This document shows, piece after piece, positions 32,251 through 40,844 of a stretch of DNA of 64,000 bases. Origin of the DNA: Acidovorax radicis N35 (GTDB taxonomy: Bacteria > Pseudomonadota > Gammaproteobacteria > Burkholderiales > Burkholderiaceae_C); contig NZ_AFBG01000023.1 of the NCBI RefSeq assembly GCF_000204195.1, forward strand, positions 124,001 to 188,000, given 5' to 3'. The notes under the pieces are model-generated. The model worked only from the letters and a program-made list of their open reading frames with translations. It did not search any database and was not told the DNA's origin. How positions within the stretch are numbered: the first letter of the stretch is position 1; every line of letters starts with the position of its first letter. The position numbers and the translations under genes were made by a program.

Positions 32251-33573
32251 ATGGAAATAGCAATACTGTTCGCCCTCATCTTCCTCAACGGCCTGTTTGC
32301 CATGTCAGAGATCGCTCTGGTCACGGCCCGCAAAGCCCGGTTGCAAAAGCTGATTGATGAGGGCGATAGCGGCGCCGCCGCCGCCGTGAAGCTGGGCGAA
32401 GACCCCACGCGTTTTCTGTCCACCATCCAGATCGGCATCACGTCCATCGGTGTCTTGAACGGTATCGTGGGCGAGGCCGCGCTGGCCGCACCGCTGGCTG
32501 CGTGGCTTGAATCGCTGGGCGTGCCCCTGCCCTACGGGGGCTATGCGGCCACCGGGCTGGTGGTGGTGCTGATCACGTATTTCTCCATCGTGGTGGGTGA
32601 ACTGGTGCCCAAGCGCATCGGCCAGTCCTACCCCGAAACCTTTGCCCGCCTGGTCGCACGGCCCATCAACTTTCTCGCACTGGCCACCAAGCCTTTTGTG
32701 CTGCTACTGTCCACCTCCACCCGCACGCTGCTGCGCCTGATGGGTGTGAAGGAAACCAGCGGCAGCCCCGTGACGGAAGAAGAAATCCACGCCATGCTGG
32801 TCGAGGGCACAACGGCCGGGGTGATCGAATCGCACGAGCACACCATGGTGCGCAATGTGTTCCGGCTGGACGACCGCCAGATCGGCTCGCTGATGCTGCC
32901 GCGCGGCGACGTGGTGTGCCTGGACGTCGATGCTCCGTTTGAAGAGAATCTGGCGCGCATCGAGGAGTCGGACCACGCGCGGTTTCCGGTGGTGCGCGGA
33001 GGCATGGACAACATCCTGGGCGTGATCAATGCCCGCCAGTGGCTGGCCCGCGCGCTGCGCGACCGCAGCCAGACCCTGGCCGACCAGACGCTGCAGGCCG
33101 TGCTGTACGTGCCCGAAACCATCACCGGCATGGAGCTGCTGGACAACTTCCGGCTGCAGGACGTGCACATGGCGTTTGTCATCGACGAGTACGGCGAGGT
33201 GCAGGGCATCGTCACGCTGCAGGACCTGATCGAGGCCATCACCGGCGAGTTCCAGCCGCGCGACCCCGAGACCTCGTGGGCGCTGCAGCGCGAGGACGGC
33301 AGCTGGCTGCTGGACGGCCACATCCCGGTGCCCGAGCTAAAAGACCGGCTGAACCTGGACTCCGTGCCCGAGGAAGAACGTGGCCGCTACCACACCCTCA
33401 GCGGCATGATCATGTTGCTGACCGGGCGCCTGCCCAAGGTGACCGACGCAGTGCAATGGGAAGACTGGAAGCTCGAAGTGGTGGACATGGACGGCAAGAC
33501 CATCGACAAGATCCTGGCCACACGCCTGACGCCCGAGGAAAAGGCCGAGGCCGAGGACAGCCCGGCGGCCTGA
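32251..33573 (+). CDS. CNNM/CorC-HlyC family membrane protein
   Basis: 440 residues. The N-terminal DUF21 domain (about 1-175) has three or four helices, with IFLNGLFAMSEIALVTARKARLQKLIDEG as signature. Two CBS domains follow (about 200-320: SLMLPRGDVVCLDVD, FVIDEYGEVQGIVTLQDLIEAITGEF). A CorC_HlyC domain closes it (about 335-425: WLLDGHIPVPELKDRLNL). Related proteins in bacteria and animals are Mg/Co transport or efflux factors, and the older name hemolysin is misleading. The CBS pair would bind adenine nucleotide-Mg. The gene stands alone after the sorA region. Confidence 0.92.
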   Translation: MEIAILFALIFLNGLFAMSEIALVTARKARLQKLIDEGDSGAAAAVKLGEDPTRFLSTIQIGITSIGVLNGIVGEAALAAPLAAWLESLGVPLPYGGYAATGLVVVLITYFSIVVGELVPKRIGQSYPETFARLVARPINFLALATKPFVLLLSTSTRTLLRLMGVKETSGSPVTEEEIHAMLVEGTTAGVIESHEHTMVRNVFRLDDRQIGSLMLPRGDVVCLDVDAPFEENLARIEESDHARFPVVRGGMDNILGVINARQWLARALRDRSQTLADQTLQAVLYVPETITGMELLDNFRLQDVHMAFVIDEYGEVQGIVTLQDLIEAITGEFQPRDPETSWALQREDGSWLLDGHIPVPELKDRLNLDSVPEEERGRYHTLSGMIMLLTGRLPKVTDAVQWEDWKLEVVDMDGKTIDKILATRLTPEEKAEAEDSPAA

Positions 33574-33584
33574 TCACGACGGCC

Positions 33585-34910
33585 CTATTCGCTGTTCACA
33601 AAAACGGTCAGCACCCCGGTGTAGCCGTACAAATGGTGGTGCGCAATTTCACCCCCGGCAAAAAAGCCGGCCAGCGGCACATCGCCCAGCGCGTGGCGCA
33701 CGATCTGCAGCTCGGCACTGGGCCCGCCAAAATGGGGGCCGCCCCGGCCCGAGCAGCTCACATAGATCGCCCCGCAGATGCGCCGCCCGGTCTGGGGCAG
33801 AGCGCTGGTGCCCCGCGCCGCAGCCCCCGGTGCCGCGGCCAGATCGCCCAGGGTGTCTGACGACACCATCGGCGCAGGCTCCAGCTCCTCGGGTTCCAGC
33901 TCCTCGCGAATCTCGGCGCAGATCCGCATCAGGTCGGCGCGCGCCGCTGCCACATTGCGCTGGCAGAACGCCAGGTGCATGCCAGCCTCCACATGGTCGG
34001 CCAGGGCCACGCCCCGGCGGCTGCCGTCGAGCCCCACGATGTGGCGCACGCGCGTATCGGTGCCGAAGTGCCCCGTGCGGCGCTGGCCCAGAGGCTGCTC
34101 GCCCGCGCTGACCAACCCGGCCAGCGTGGCGCGCACCTTGCGCAGCGCGGGCTGGGGGTCTCCACTGTCCAGCGAGACCTGCAGCGTATCGAGCAGCACA
34201 TCCAGCGCGGGCTCGCCATCCAGCGCCAGAACGACATTGTCCTGCGCGGCGGTGATGGTGCGCAGCGCGCCCACGGGCTGGCAGCCCTGCGTGACGCGCG
34301 ACACCAGCGCCACCCCAGCGCCAAACGCCACGCCCGACAAGCCGCCGTCAAACACCCCGCTGGCGCCGCCCTGGCCGGCCATGTTGCCGTCGCCGCCCAC
34401 TGCAAACTGTACGTTGCTCGTGCGGCTGGCGGACAGGCCACCAAACAGGTAGCCGGTGTCGGTGCGTGCGGCCATCTCGGCCAGCAATTCGGTCAGTTCG
34501 GGGGTGCGACCGTCGGCATGCACCAGCGCCGTGTGGGCCACAAAGCCTGCGCCCGGGTGCGGCGCGTGCGTGGGCAGCGGTGCCACTCCGGAGAACACAC
34601 GGTACTGGTCGGCCGGCACATCCAGCAGCATGACCGACAGCGCCGGCTCGTCAAAGTACTCGGCATTGTTGGCCGACACGCCCACACCCACGGTACCGGT
34701 CCAGTCCGTCACCTCGGGCAGCTCGCCACTCAGGTAGTCGAGCAGCGCCTGGGCTTCGTTGCCGTAGTGGTCGGTGACGTAAAGGAGGCCCAGGGTGGGT
34801 GCCGAAGCGTATTCGGGCAGCGCCATCTGGGCGCGCAATTGCGCCAGCACCAGCGCGGCGGCCATACGCCACTGGGGGTGGGTGGCGTGGCCGGAAGGGA
34901 AAAGTTTCAT
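33585..34910 (-). CDS. FIST-domain sensory protein
   Basis: 441 residues from MKLFPSGHATHPQWR. FIST_N covers about 20-215 (LGLLYVTDHYGNEAQALLDYL, YLFGGLSASRTSNVQFAVGGDG). FIST_C covers about 240-430 and ends CGAIYVSCSGRGGPHFGG and LAGFFAGGEIAHHHLYGYTGVLTVF. FIST domains are predicted to bind small ligands such as amino acids and to feed signalling proteins. Here the domain is alone, with no kinase or cyclase attached. An upstream ATG at 34925 would add five residues. The gene converges on the CNNM gene, and phaM lies upstream on the same strand. Confidence 0.88.
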   Translation of the reverse strand: MKLFPSGHATHPQWRMAAALVLAQLRAQMALPEYASAPTLGLLYVTDHYGNEAQALLDYLSGELPEVTDWTGTVGVGVSANNAEYFDEPALSVMLLDVPADQYRVFSGVAPLPTHAPHPGAGFVAHTALVHADGRTPELTELLAEMAARTDTGYLFGGLSASRTSNVQFAVGGDGNMAGQGGASGVFDGGLSGVAFGAGVALVSRVTQGCQPVGALRTITAAQDNVVLALDGEPALDVLLDTLQVSLDSGDPQPALRKVRATLAGLVSAGEQPLGQRRTGHFGTDTRVRHIVGLDGSRRGVALADHVEAGMHLAFCQRNVAAARADLMRICAEIREELEPEELEPAPMVSSDTLGDLAAAPGAAARGTSALPQTGRRICGAIYVSCSGRGGPHFGGPSAELQIVRHALGDVPLAGFFAGGEIAHHHLYGYTGVLTVFVNSE

Positions 34911-34992
34911 GGGGTGGATCTCCATGCCAGGGCGGTGGTGGGCCGATGTTGCGCCCACTTGCGGGTTGTTGCCACACCCGCCCGCGTTGGCG

Positions 34993-35868
34993 TCAGCCCG
35001 CTCGCTTGCGGGCCGCTGGGCTGCGGGTGCTGCTGCTGGCTTTTTTGGCGGCGGGTTTCGCCGTGGTTTTGCGGGCCGCAGGCTTCGGGGTGGCGGTGGT
35101 CTTCTTGGTGGCGCCCGGTGCAGCGGCACGCTTGGCGCCGCCCTGCATGGTCTGCATGCCCTTGGCGGCGAATTGGGTGGCCATGCCGGTGGCCGTCTTG
35201 AGGGCTTCCTTGGCGAGGCCCGTAGCCATGTTCTTGGTGGTGTCGATGGCGGTCTGCTTGGCCGCGTCCTTCATGGCGTTGGCGGCGATCTGCTGGAACT
35301 GGCCGGTGAGCGCGCCCCACCACTGCATCGGGTCCACCACGGTGGGCGCAGCGGCGGCGGCCGATGCCTTGCTGCCCTTCGCCTTGGCCTTGGCAGGCTG
35401 GGCGGCGGGCTCGGCTTCCTCGCGCTCGTCTTCTTCTGCTTCTTCGGCAGCGCTCGCGCGGCCCGTAACACGGGCGGCAGCCCCAGCGACGGCGCCCGCC
35501 GCGCCGCTCACGGTGTCGGCGGCTTTCTGCACACCGCTCATCACGGTGTCGGCGGTCTTGAGCTTGAAGGCATTGGCCACGTCGCCCATGCTGAAGTTCA
35601 TGCCCTTGAGCGTGGCCAGGGTCATCTTCTGCACCTCCAGCGCCTGTATGGTGGCGGCCAGCGCGCGCGAGTTCTGCTCCAGCCAGAACTGCACGGCCTT
35701 GAGTTCGTCGATGCGCTTCTCGAGTTCTTCGACGCTGATGGTGGGCGCCACCCAGTTGCTGAGGTTGGGCAACTGCGGAATGCTGTTGGACGCCCCTTTG
35801 GCCAGGCTCTGCAAAAAGTCAAAACCTGGGACAAGTTTGCCGAAACCGAAATTCGATGTGTCGCTCAT
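34993..35868 (-). CDS. phaM: PHA granule multifunctional regulator PhaM
   Basis: 291 residues. The N-terminus SNFGFGKLVPGFDFLQSLAKG and the coiled coil VEELEKRIDELKAVQFWLEQNSRALAATIQALEVQKMTLATLK are typical of PhaM. WWGALTGQFQQIA follows. The C-terminal 55 residues are Lys/Ala/Pro-rich (KKTTATPKPAARKTT), a histone-like DNA-binding tail. In Ralstonia, PhaM activates PHA synthase, coats polyhydroxyalkanoate granules and ties them to the nucleoid. The presence of the gene implies storage-polymer metabolism in this organism. No phaC is in the window. Confidence 0.9.
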   Translation of the reverse strand: MSDTSNFGFGKLVPGFDFLQSLAKGASNSIPQLPNLSNWVAPTISVEELEKRIDELKAVQFWLEQNSRALAATIQALEVQKMTLATLKGMNFSMGDVANAFKLKTADTVMSGVQKAADTVSGAAGAVAGAAARVTGRASAAEEAEEDEREEAEPAAQPAKAKAKGSKASAAAAAPTVVDPMQWWGALTGQFQQIAANAMKDAAKQTAIDTTKNMATGLAKEALKTATGMATQFAAKGMQTMQGGAKRAAAPGATKKTTATPKPAARKTTAKPAAKKASSSTRSPAARKRAG

Positions 35869-35964
35869 GGCCGCTCCGCAAGAGGTGGACGAGGGTGATC
35901 TGTGGTGGAGGCACAGCTTACTCCAATGCGTTGCGCCCGCGAAGGCGCTGCGGCGGCGAGAACC

Positions 35965-36462
35965 TCAGTGTTTATGCCCATCCATCATGCTGCCCGCAGT
36001 GGCACCACCGGGTGCCGCCGTGCCCACAGGCACTGTCAGGTTGAGCTTGCTTTCCGCACCCTTGGCATCCTGGAACACCAGGGTGATGGGCACCGAGCTG
36101 TCCTTGGCCAGGGGCGCCTTCAGGTCCAGCAGCATGACGTGGTAACCACCGGGCTTGAGCTCCACGGTCTTGCCCGCGGGCAGATCGAGCGTGGGCACGG
36201 CGCGCATCTTCATGATGTCGCCTTCCATCTTCATCTCGTGCACTTCGGTGATGCCAGCGGCGGGCGATTCGGCGCGCACCAGGCGGGCGCCGTCCTTGGC
36301 GGTGAGGCGCATGAAGGCGCCCGTGGCCTTCTGGCCCTGCACGCTGGCACGGGCCCAGGCGCCTTCGACCTTGACGGCGGCGGTCTGGGCCCATGCGGGG
36401 GCGCTGGCCAGTGCTGCGGCCAGTGTGGGAACGAGGGCGGCGCGGTGAAGCAGTTTTTTCAT
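35965..36462 (-). CDS. PCu(A)C-type periplasmic copper chaperone
   Basis: 165 residues with a signal peptide ending near PAWAQT. The copper-site pattern is H-M ... M ... H-x-M: EVHEMKMEGDIMKM, then GGYHVMLLDL. The C-terminus is Met/His-rich (GSMMDGHKH), a second possible copper patch. PCu(A)C proteins carry Cu(I) to the Cu(A) centre of cytochrome oxidase. It is the last gene of a minus-strand copper locus: DUF2946, TonB receptor, YcnI, PCuAC. Confidence 0.93.
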   Translation of the reverse strand: MKKLLHRAALVPTLAAALASAPAWAQTAAVKVEGAWARASVQGQKATGAFMRLTAKDGARLVRAESPAAGITEVHEMKMEGDIMKMRAVPTLDLPAGKTVELKPGGYHVMLLDLKAPLAKDSSVPITLVFQDAKGAESKLNLTVPVGTAAPGGATAGSMMDGHKH

Positions 36463-36525
36463 GATGGATGTCTTTCGGAGGTCAGCTAGAAATGGGGTGG
36501 AGCAGGCGCGGGGCGGACCTGACTG

Positions 36526-37086
36526 TCAATGATTGTGCGCACCGCCGCCGCCCGTGGGCAGAATCTCCAGCGCTGCCGCAGGGGACTTCAGGTCCGAGAG
36601 TTTCTGGCCGGCCTTGGGCACATCGACCCAATCGTTGCGGCCTTCGACACAGGCCTGGCGCACGGGCCAGTACACGGTGCCGGCCTGCTCCGGCGCCTGG
36701 GCCACGAGCACGAACTCGTCGTAATGGGCGCTTTGCAGCATGTCGTCCGGCGTCTTGGCCGTCCAGGTGATGCGCACCACGTCTTCGGTGATGCTGCGGC
36801 CGTGGCTGGTGTACGGCTGTGCGAGTTTTTCGCGCTGTACCTCCAGCGTCCAACCGGGCTTGGGCATGGGGCGCGCGCCGCGCATGCCGGCCGGGATGTC
36901 CACCGCGACCTGCCGCGTGGGCGACGCGCCGCAGCCGTGGCCAACCTTGAAGCTCGCCTTGTAGCTGGCGCCCGCCGGGGCCACCTGGTATTCGAGCACC
37001 ACATGGGCGGATGCAGAGCCAAAAAGGCCTCCAGCGCTTAATAGTAAAGCGGTGGCAGCTATATTTTTCATAGTGTTTGATTTCAT
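36526..37086 (-). CDS. YcnI-like (DUF1775) copper-binding protein
   Basis: 186 residues. The signal peptide ends SASA, so the mature chain starts with His (HVVLEYQVAP). An N-terminal His is the copper ligand in YcnI. GHGCGASPTRQVAVDIP, MPKPGWTLEV and ITWTAKTPDDMLQSAHYDEFVLVAQAP complete the DUF1775 domain. There is no C-terminal membrane helix; it ends HNH instead. Start is ATG 37086 (AAGG before it) or ATG 37071. The coding DNA for the signal peptide (37020-37069) matches dispersed repeat family A, see that entry. It is between the TonB receptor and PCuAC. Confidence 0.9.
   Translation of the reverse strand: MKSNTMKNIAATALLLSAGGLFGSASAHVVLEYQVAPAGASYKASFKVGHGCGASPTRQVAVDIPAGMRGARPMPKPGWTLEVQREKLAQPYTSHGRSITEDVVRITWTAKTPDDMLQSAHYDEFVLVAQAPEQAGTVYWPVRQACVEGRNDWVDVPKAGQKLSDLKSPAAALEILPTGGGGAHNH
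37020..37069 (-). repeat. Dispersed repeat family A, copy 5, inside a coding region
   Basis: On the minus strand: AAAAATATAGCT, CCGCTTTACTATTAAGCGCT, GGAGGCCTTTTTGG. Compare copy 1 (AAAAATGCTAGCT, AGCGCTTTATAAATAAGCGC, GAGGCC). The order and spacing of all blocks agree. It is in frame and spells the YcnI signal peptide from the second residue of MKNIAATALLLSAGGLFGS onward. Confidence 0.7.
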
Positions 37087-37135
37087 ACTCAGACCTTGCG
37101 TTTCAACGATTCATTGCCTTCAACACTGGCGCGCC

Positions 37136-37222
37136 CGAGGCGAGCGCCACCGCGGAACCGGCTTCGCCGGGCCGCTGGAGGCGTCCCCCTTGGGGGAAGC
37201 GGCGCAAGCCGCTCAGGGGGTT
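37136..37222 (-). repeat. Dispersed repeat family B, copy 2
   Basis: On the minus strand: CCCCCTGAGCGGCTTGCGCC, GCTTCCCCC, GGGGGACGCC, then GGCCCGGCGAAGCCGG, TTCCGCGGTGGC. It is the best copy of the family and begins inside the last codons of the TonB receptor, supplying its TGA stop. Confidence 0.78.
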
Positions 37223-39519
37223 ACTTTCAATTCAGCCAGGTAGGTGCGCTGCGGGTAGGGGTGGAAGTTCCAGAACTGGTAGTTGTTGAGGTTGTCGATG
37301 CCCACGGCAGCGCTCACCTGTTTGGTGATCTGGTAGCGCACACGCACGTCGGTGGTGAAGTAGCGGCTGGCGCCCTGGTAGGCAAAACCGTTCACGTCGG
37401 TGTTGTCCAGCGTGCTGTACTGCCTGCCGCTGTAGCGCGCGCCCAGCGTGTATGACCACTTGTCGTCGGGCCGGTACGTGGCCACGGCACTGGCGCGCCA
37501 CTCGGGGATGCGCGGCTGCCACTTGCCCACGCTGGCGGGAAACTTGTCGTTGCGGGTGACCTTGGAGTCCGTCCAGGTCAGGCTTGAACCGAGGTCGAGC
37601 CCACGCAGAAGAACATTGGCGGCCTGGTACGACAGCTCGATGCCCTTGGTGCGGATGGCATCCACGTTCTGCACGTTGGTCACGTTGGGCGCGACGAGCA
37701 CGTTGGTCTGCGAATACAGCGCGTCCTTGGTGCGCTCAAAAAACGCGGTCAGGCGCAGCAGCCCATTGCCCATATCGCGCTCGGCCGTCAGCTCGGTGGT
37801 CCAGCTCTTTTCGGGCCTCAGGTTCGGGTCGTTGTTGATCAGCGTGCCGCTGCCGTTGATGCCACCCTGGTACAGCTCGGCCACGGTGGGCATGCGCACC
37901 GCGCGGCCAGTGGAGGCCTTGAGCACCCACAGGTCGTTGGCCTGGTAGGCCACGGCAGCCTTGGGCGAGAAGTAGGTTTCGTCGCGCTCGGGGTGGCTCA
38001 CGGTGGTGGTGGCATTGCCGGTCTGGCCGTTGCTGGCGCTCCAGCGCTCGGCGCGGGCGCCCAGCACGGCCTTCCACTTTGGTGCGATCTTCCAGGTGTC
38101 TTGCGCCCACAGGCCAATGAGCTGGGTGTCGCCGTTGAAGGCCTGGTTGCGGGCGCCTGCTGCGCCGCTGATCCAGTTCGTCGTGGCGTTCTCCACGGTG
38201 CGCAGCTGGTAGCTGTCGCGCTGCAGGCCAAAGTCCACGATGTGCGTGCCCTGCACCCCATTCGGACGCCAGGTGCCTTTGGCGGCCAGCGTGTTCCAGC
38301 CCGTGCCCTTGTTGTTGACGATGCGCCCTGCCCCGCCGTCCAGCGCTGCAGGCAGCGCCACGGTGGCGGCGCGCAGGGTGTCGGTTTGGTAGTCGTACAG
38401 GCTGGCGGCCACCTCCCAGTCGAACGCGCCCTGGGTGTGGCTTTTGACCGAGAGCCCGTGCATAAAGTGCGTGAGGTTCTCGTTGGAGACATTGAAGTCC
38501 GTGGGCGCGAGCGTGTACGAGCGGCCGTTGATGTTGACCGTGCCGCCGTACACCGCATTGCCATTGGCGTCGCGCAGGTAGCTGGTGGGGCGCCCTTCGG
38601 ATTCGTTGTGCCACCAGCCCAAGGTGTAGGCCGCCCGCACGGTGGGCGAGAAGTCGTAGGCGATCTTGGCCTTGATGTGGTCTTGCTGCGTGTGGTACTG
38701 CGTGGCCGTGCCCAGCAGGTACCAAGGCTGGTTGCTGCGGTTGTTGCCCGGCACCGCGCCGGTCACGGGCGTGCCCGCGTTGCCCACGGTGCCGGCGGAC
38801 ACCAGCCGCGTGGGGAAGGTGAGCGGCTGGCCTTCGCTGTCGGTCTTGTTGAAGTTGAGGAACCACGACCAGTCGCCATTCTTGTTGCCGACGGATGCGC
38901 TGACCTGCTTGCCCGCGTAGGTGGCGTTGGTGCCATACAAATCGAACGGCTGGTGCTGGACGCTGACCTGCCCGTGCGCCTCGAACTGTGTCGGCATGCG
39001 CGTCACATAGTCCACCACGGCACCCACCGAGTTGCCGGCATAGGCGGCGGAGAACGGGCCGTAGAGCACATCCACGCGCTCGATCTCCTCGGGCGTGACC
39101 AGCATCCAGCGCGGCGCGTTGGTGGGGCCGTTGCCCAGGTAGTTGCTCAGCAAGATGCCGTCGGCGAACACCATGGACCGCGCCGGGTTGCCCGTGCCCG
39201 AGGCGCGCGTGGACAACACGGCGTGGTTGTAGTCGCCGATGTAGCGCTTGCGCACCAGCAGGCTGGGCAGGTACTTGAGGGCGTCTTCGCTGTCGGTGGC
39301 GTTGATCGAATGCTCGATTTGCTCGCGCGTCACGCCCTCGATGGTGGTGGGGATCTGCGTGGGCAGCGAGGTGGGCTGGCCGCCGCGGATGGTGACCACG
39401 CCCAGCTCCTTGACGGGTGCGTTGGTGCTGTCAGCGGTCTGGGCCCACACGGGCATAACCCAGGACAGGGCAAGGGGAAAGGCGCTGGCCACGGCCAGCG
39501 CCATGCGGCTTTTGCGCAT
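37213..39519 (-). CDS. TonB-dependent receptor, probable copper receptor
   Basis: 768 residues with a signal peptide ending near PVWAQT. The plug domain covers about 40-170 (VTREQIEHSINATDSEDALKYLPSL, ERVDVLYGPFSAAYAGNSVGAVVDYVTR). A 22-strand barrel follows and the last strand reads RTYLAELKVTP. Outer-membrane receptors of this class bind metal complexes or copper (OprC/NosA-like). The neighbours (DUF2946, YcnI, PCuAC) point to copper. The chain ends VTP rather than the usual terminal Phe or Tyr, because a family B repeat starts there. It is co-directional with ycnI, 127 bp away. Confidence 0.88.
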   Translation of the reverse strand: MRKSRMALAVASAFPLALSWVMPVWAQTADSTNAPVKELGVVTIRGGQPTSLPTQIPTTIEGVTREQIEHSINATDSEDALKYLPSLLVRKRYIGDYNHAVLSTRASGTGNPARSMVFADGILLSNYLGNGPTNAPRWMLVTPEEIERVDVLYGPFSAAYAGNSVGAVVDYVTRMPTQFEAHGQVSVQHQPFDLYGTNATYAGKQVSASVGNKNGDWSWFLNFNKTDSEGQPLTFPTRLVSAGTVGNAGTPVTGAVPGNNRSNQPWYLLGTATQYHTQQDHIKAKIAYDFSPTVRAAYTLGWWHNESEGRPTSYLRDANGNAVYGGTVNINGRSYTLAPTDFNVSNENLTHFMHGLSVKSHTQGAFDWEVAASLYDYQTDTLRAATVALPAALDGGAGRIVNNKGTGWNTLAAKGTWRPNGVQGTHIVDFGLQRDSYQLRTVENATTNWISGAAGARNQAFNGDTQLIGLWAQDTWKIAPKWKAVLGARAERWSASNGQTGNATTTVSHPERDETYFSPKAAVAYQANDLWVLKASTGRAVRMPTVAELYQGGINGSGTLINNDPNLRPEKSWTTELTAERDMGNGLLRLTAFFERTKDALYSQTNVLVAPNVTNVQNVDAIRTKGIELSYQAANVLLRGLDLGSSLTWTDSKVTRNDKFPASVGKWQPRIPEWRASAVATYRPDDKWSYTLGARYSGRQYSTLDNTDVNGFAYQGASRYFTTDVRVRYQITKQVSAAVGIDNLNNYQFWNFHPYPQRTYLAELKVTP

Positions 39520-39540
39520 GGGAACTCCTGAATTTCAAGC

Positions 39541-39600
39541 CAAATAGGCCGTCAGCGCTTATCTATCAAGCGCAAACAGCTATTAAACAAATAGCAATTT
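39541..39600 (-). repeat. Dispersed repeat family A, copy 6
   Basis: AATAGGCCGTC, AGCGCTTATCTATCAAGCGC core, then AGCTATTAAAC and AAATAGC. It lies between the DUF2946 stop and the TonB receptor start and touches the DUF2946 stop codon. Confidence 0.8.
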
Positions 39601-39965
39601 CAGGAGAAGGCCGGAGGCCCGCGCGGCGGCAGTGGCGCGGCGGTGCGCGCAGCAATGTGCGCGGCGGGAATGGGGCGCAGGGCATGCGCCAGGGGATGGA
39701 TTACAGGCAGCTGCGCCTGTGACGATGGGGGAGGAGCGCCCACATGCGCGCACAACGGGCAGTCCAGCGTGTGGCTGGGCAGCTCCTTGGCGCCGTCGTC
39801 GGTCTTGACCAGCACCTTGATGGCGCCCGAGCCCGAACAGATCAGCTCCATCGCCTGCGGATTGACCAGGGGCGACGCCACCGCCACCCCCATGGACAAC
39901 ACAAACCACGCCAGCACAAGGCGGGCGAGCCAGCGAAGGCTACGGATGGTTTGGAGGGAGGGCAT
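39600..39965 (-). CDS. DUF2946-family protein of the copper locus
   Basis: 121 residues. A signal or membrane helix at residues ~10-30 (WLARLVLAWFVLSMGVAVASPL) is followed by LICSGSGAIKVLVKTDDG and LDCPLCAHVGAPPP. The CPLC motif is typical of DUF2946 and could bind copper. The C-terminus is Pro/His/Ala-rich. DUF2946 genes usually sit beside copper receptors, as here. First gene of the minus-strand copper locus; the TonB receptor follows after a family A repeat. Confidence 0.85.
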   Translation of the reverse strand: MPSLQTIRSLRWLARLVLAWFVLSMGVAVASPLVNPQAMELICSGSGAIKVLVKTDDGAKELPSHTLDCPLCAHVGAPPPSSQAQLPVIHPLAHALRPIPAAHIAARTAAPLPPRGPPAFS

Positions 39966-40087
39966 GGGTGCGGATTGTAGGGGGCCGGCGCGCGAACTCC
40001 TTGACGGAGGTCATCTGCGCGACGGACTGCACCCCCGCCCGCACCTAGGATGCGTGCTGCATTCACCACCATGACGGAGACAACACC

Positions 40088-40735
40088 ATGCTGACACTCT
40101 GCGGCTTTTCGGCCAGCAACTACTACAACAAGGTCAAGCTCGCCCTGCTCGAAAAGGGCCTTCCCTTCACCGAGGAACTGGCCTGGGTGGGCGAGACCGA
40201 CCGCAGCGCCAGCCCGCTGGGCAAGGTGCCCTACCTGCGCACCCCCGAGGGCCCGCTGTGCGAATCGGCGGTGATCGCCGACTACATCGAGGCCGCCCAC
40301 CCCGCGCACCCACTGATCCCCGCCGACCCCTACCAGGCCGCCAAGGTGCGCGAGCTGATCACCTTTCTGGAGCTGCACCTGGAGCTGGTGGCGCGCAACC
40401 TGTACCCGCAGGCCTTTTTTGGCGGCACGGTGAGCGATACCGCCAAGGAAAAGGTGGGGGCGCAACTGGAAAAGAACATTGCCGCCTTCGGCCAGCTGGC
40501 GAAGTTCAGCCCCTACGTGGGTGGCAACACCTTCACCCTGGCCGATTGCGCCGCCATCGTGCACTTGCCGCTGGTCAGCTCGGCCACCAAGATCATCTAT
40601 GGCCGCGACTACCTGGCTGGCCTGCCGGTGCGGGATTACCTGACCCGCATGGCCGAGCGCCCGCACGTGCAGCGCGTGAATGCGGATCGCAAGACCAATA
40701 CCGCGGAGATGCTGGCACGGCCGGCCAAGCGCTAA
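40088..40735 (+). CDS. Glutathione S-transferase family protein
   Basis: 215 residues. The N-terminal thioredoxin-like domain (MLTLCGFSASNYYNKVKLALLEKGLPF, GKVPYLRTPEGPLCESAVIADYIE) includes the cis-Pro and the glutathione Glu-Ser pair. The all-helical C-terminal domain ends YVGGNTFTLADCAAIVHLPLV, with the conserved Asp of the N-capping box. The probable catalytic residue is a Ser or Asn in the first motif (FSASNYYN). Cytoplasmic, typical length; substrate unknown. Confidence 0.9.
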   Translation: MLTLCGFSASNYYNKVKLALLEKGLPFTEELAWVGETDRSASPLGKVPYLRTPEGPLCESAVIADYIEAAHPAHPLIPADPYQAAKVRELITFLELHLELVARNLYPQAFFGGTVSDTAKEKVGAQLEKNIAAFGQLAKFSPYVGGNTFTLADCAAIVHLPLVSSATKIIYGRDYLAGLPVRDYLTRMAERPHVQRVNADRKTNTAEMLARPAKR

Positions 40736-40844
40736 GCGCCCTTCTTCCGCAAAGGGCCGGGGCGTCATCCCTTGACCCTGGTCAACCAGGGGCTCTGCAC
40801 GCAGGCGCACCATGCAGGTATCCGCTCACCCGAGGAGACACCAC

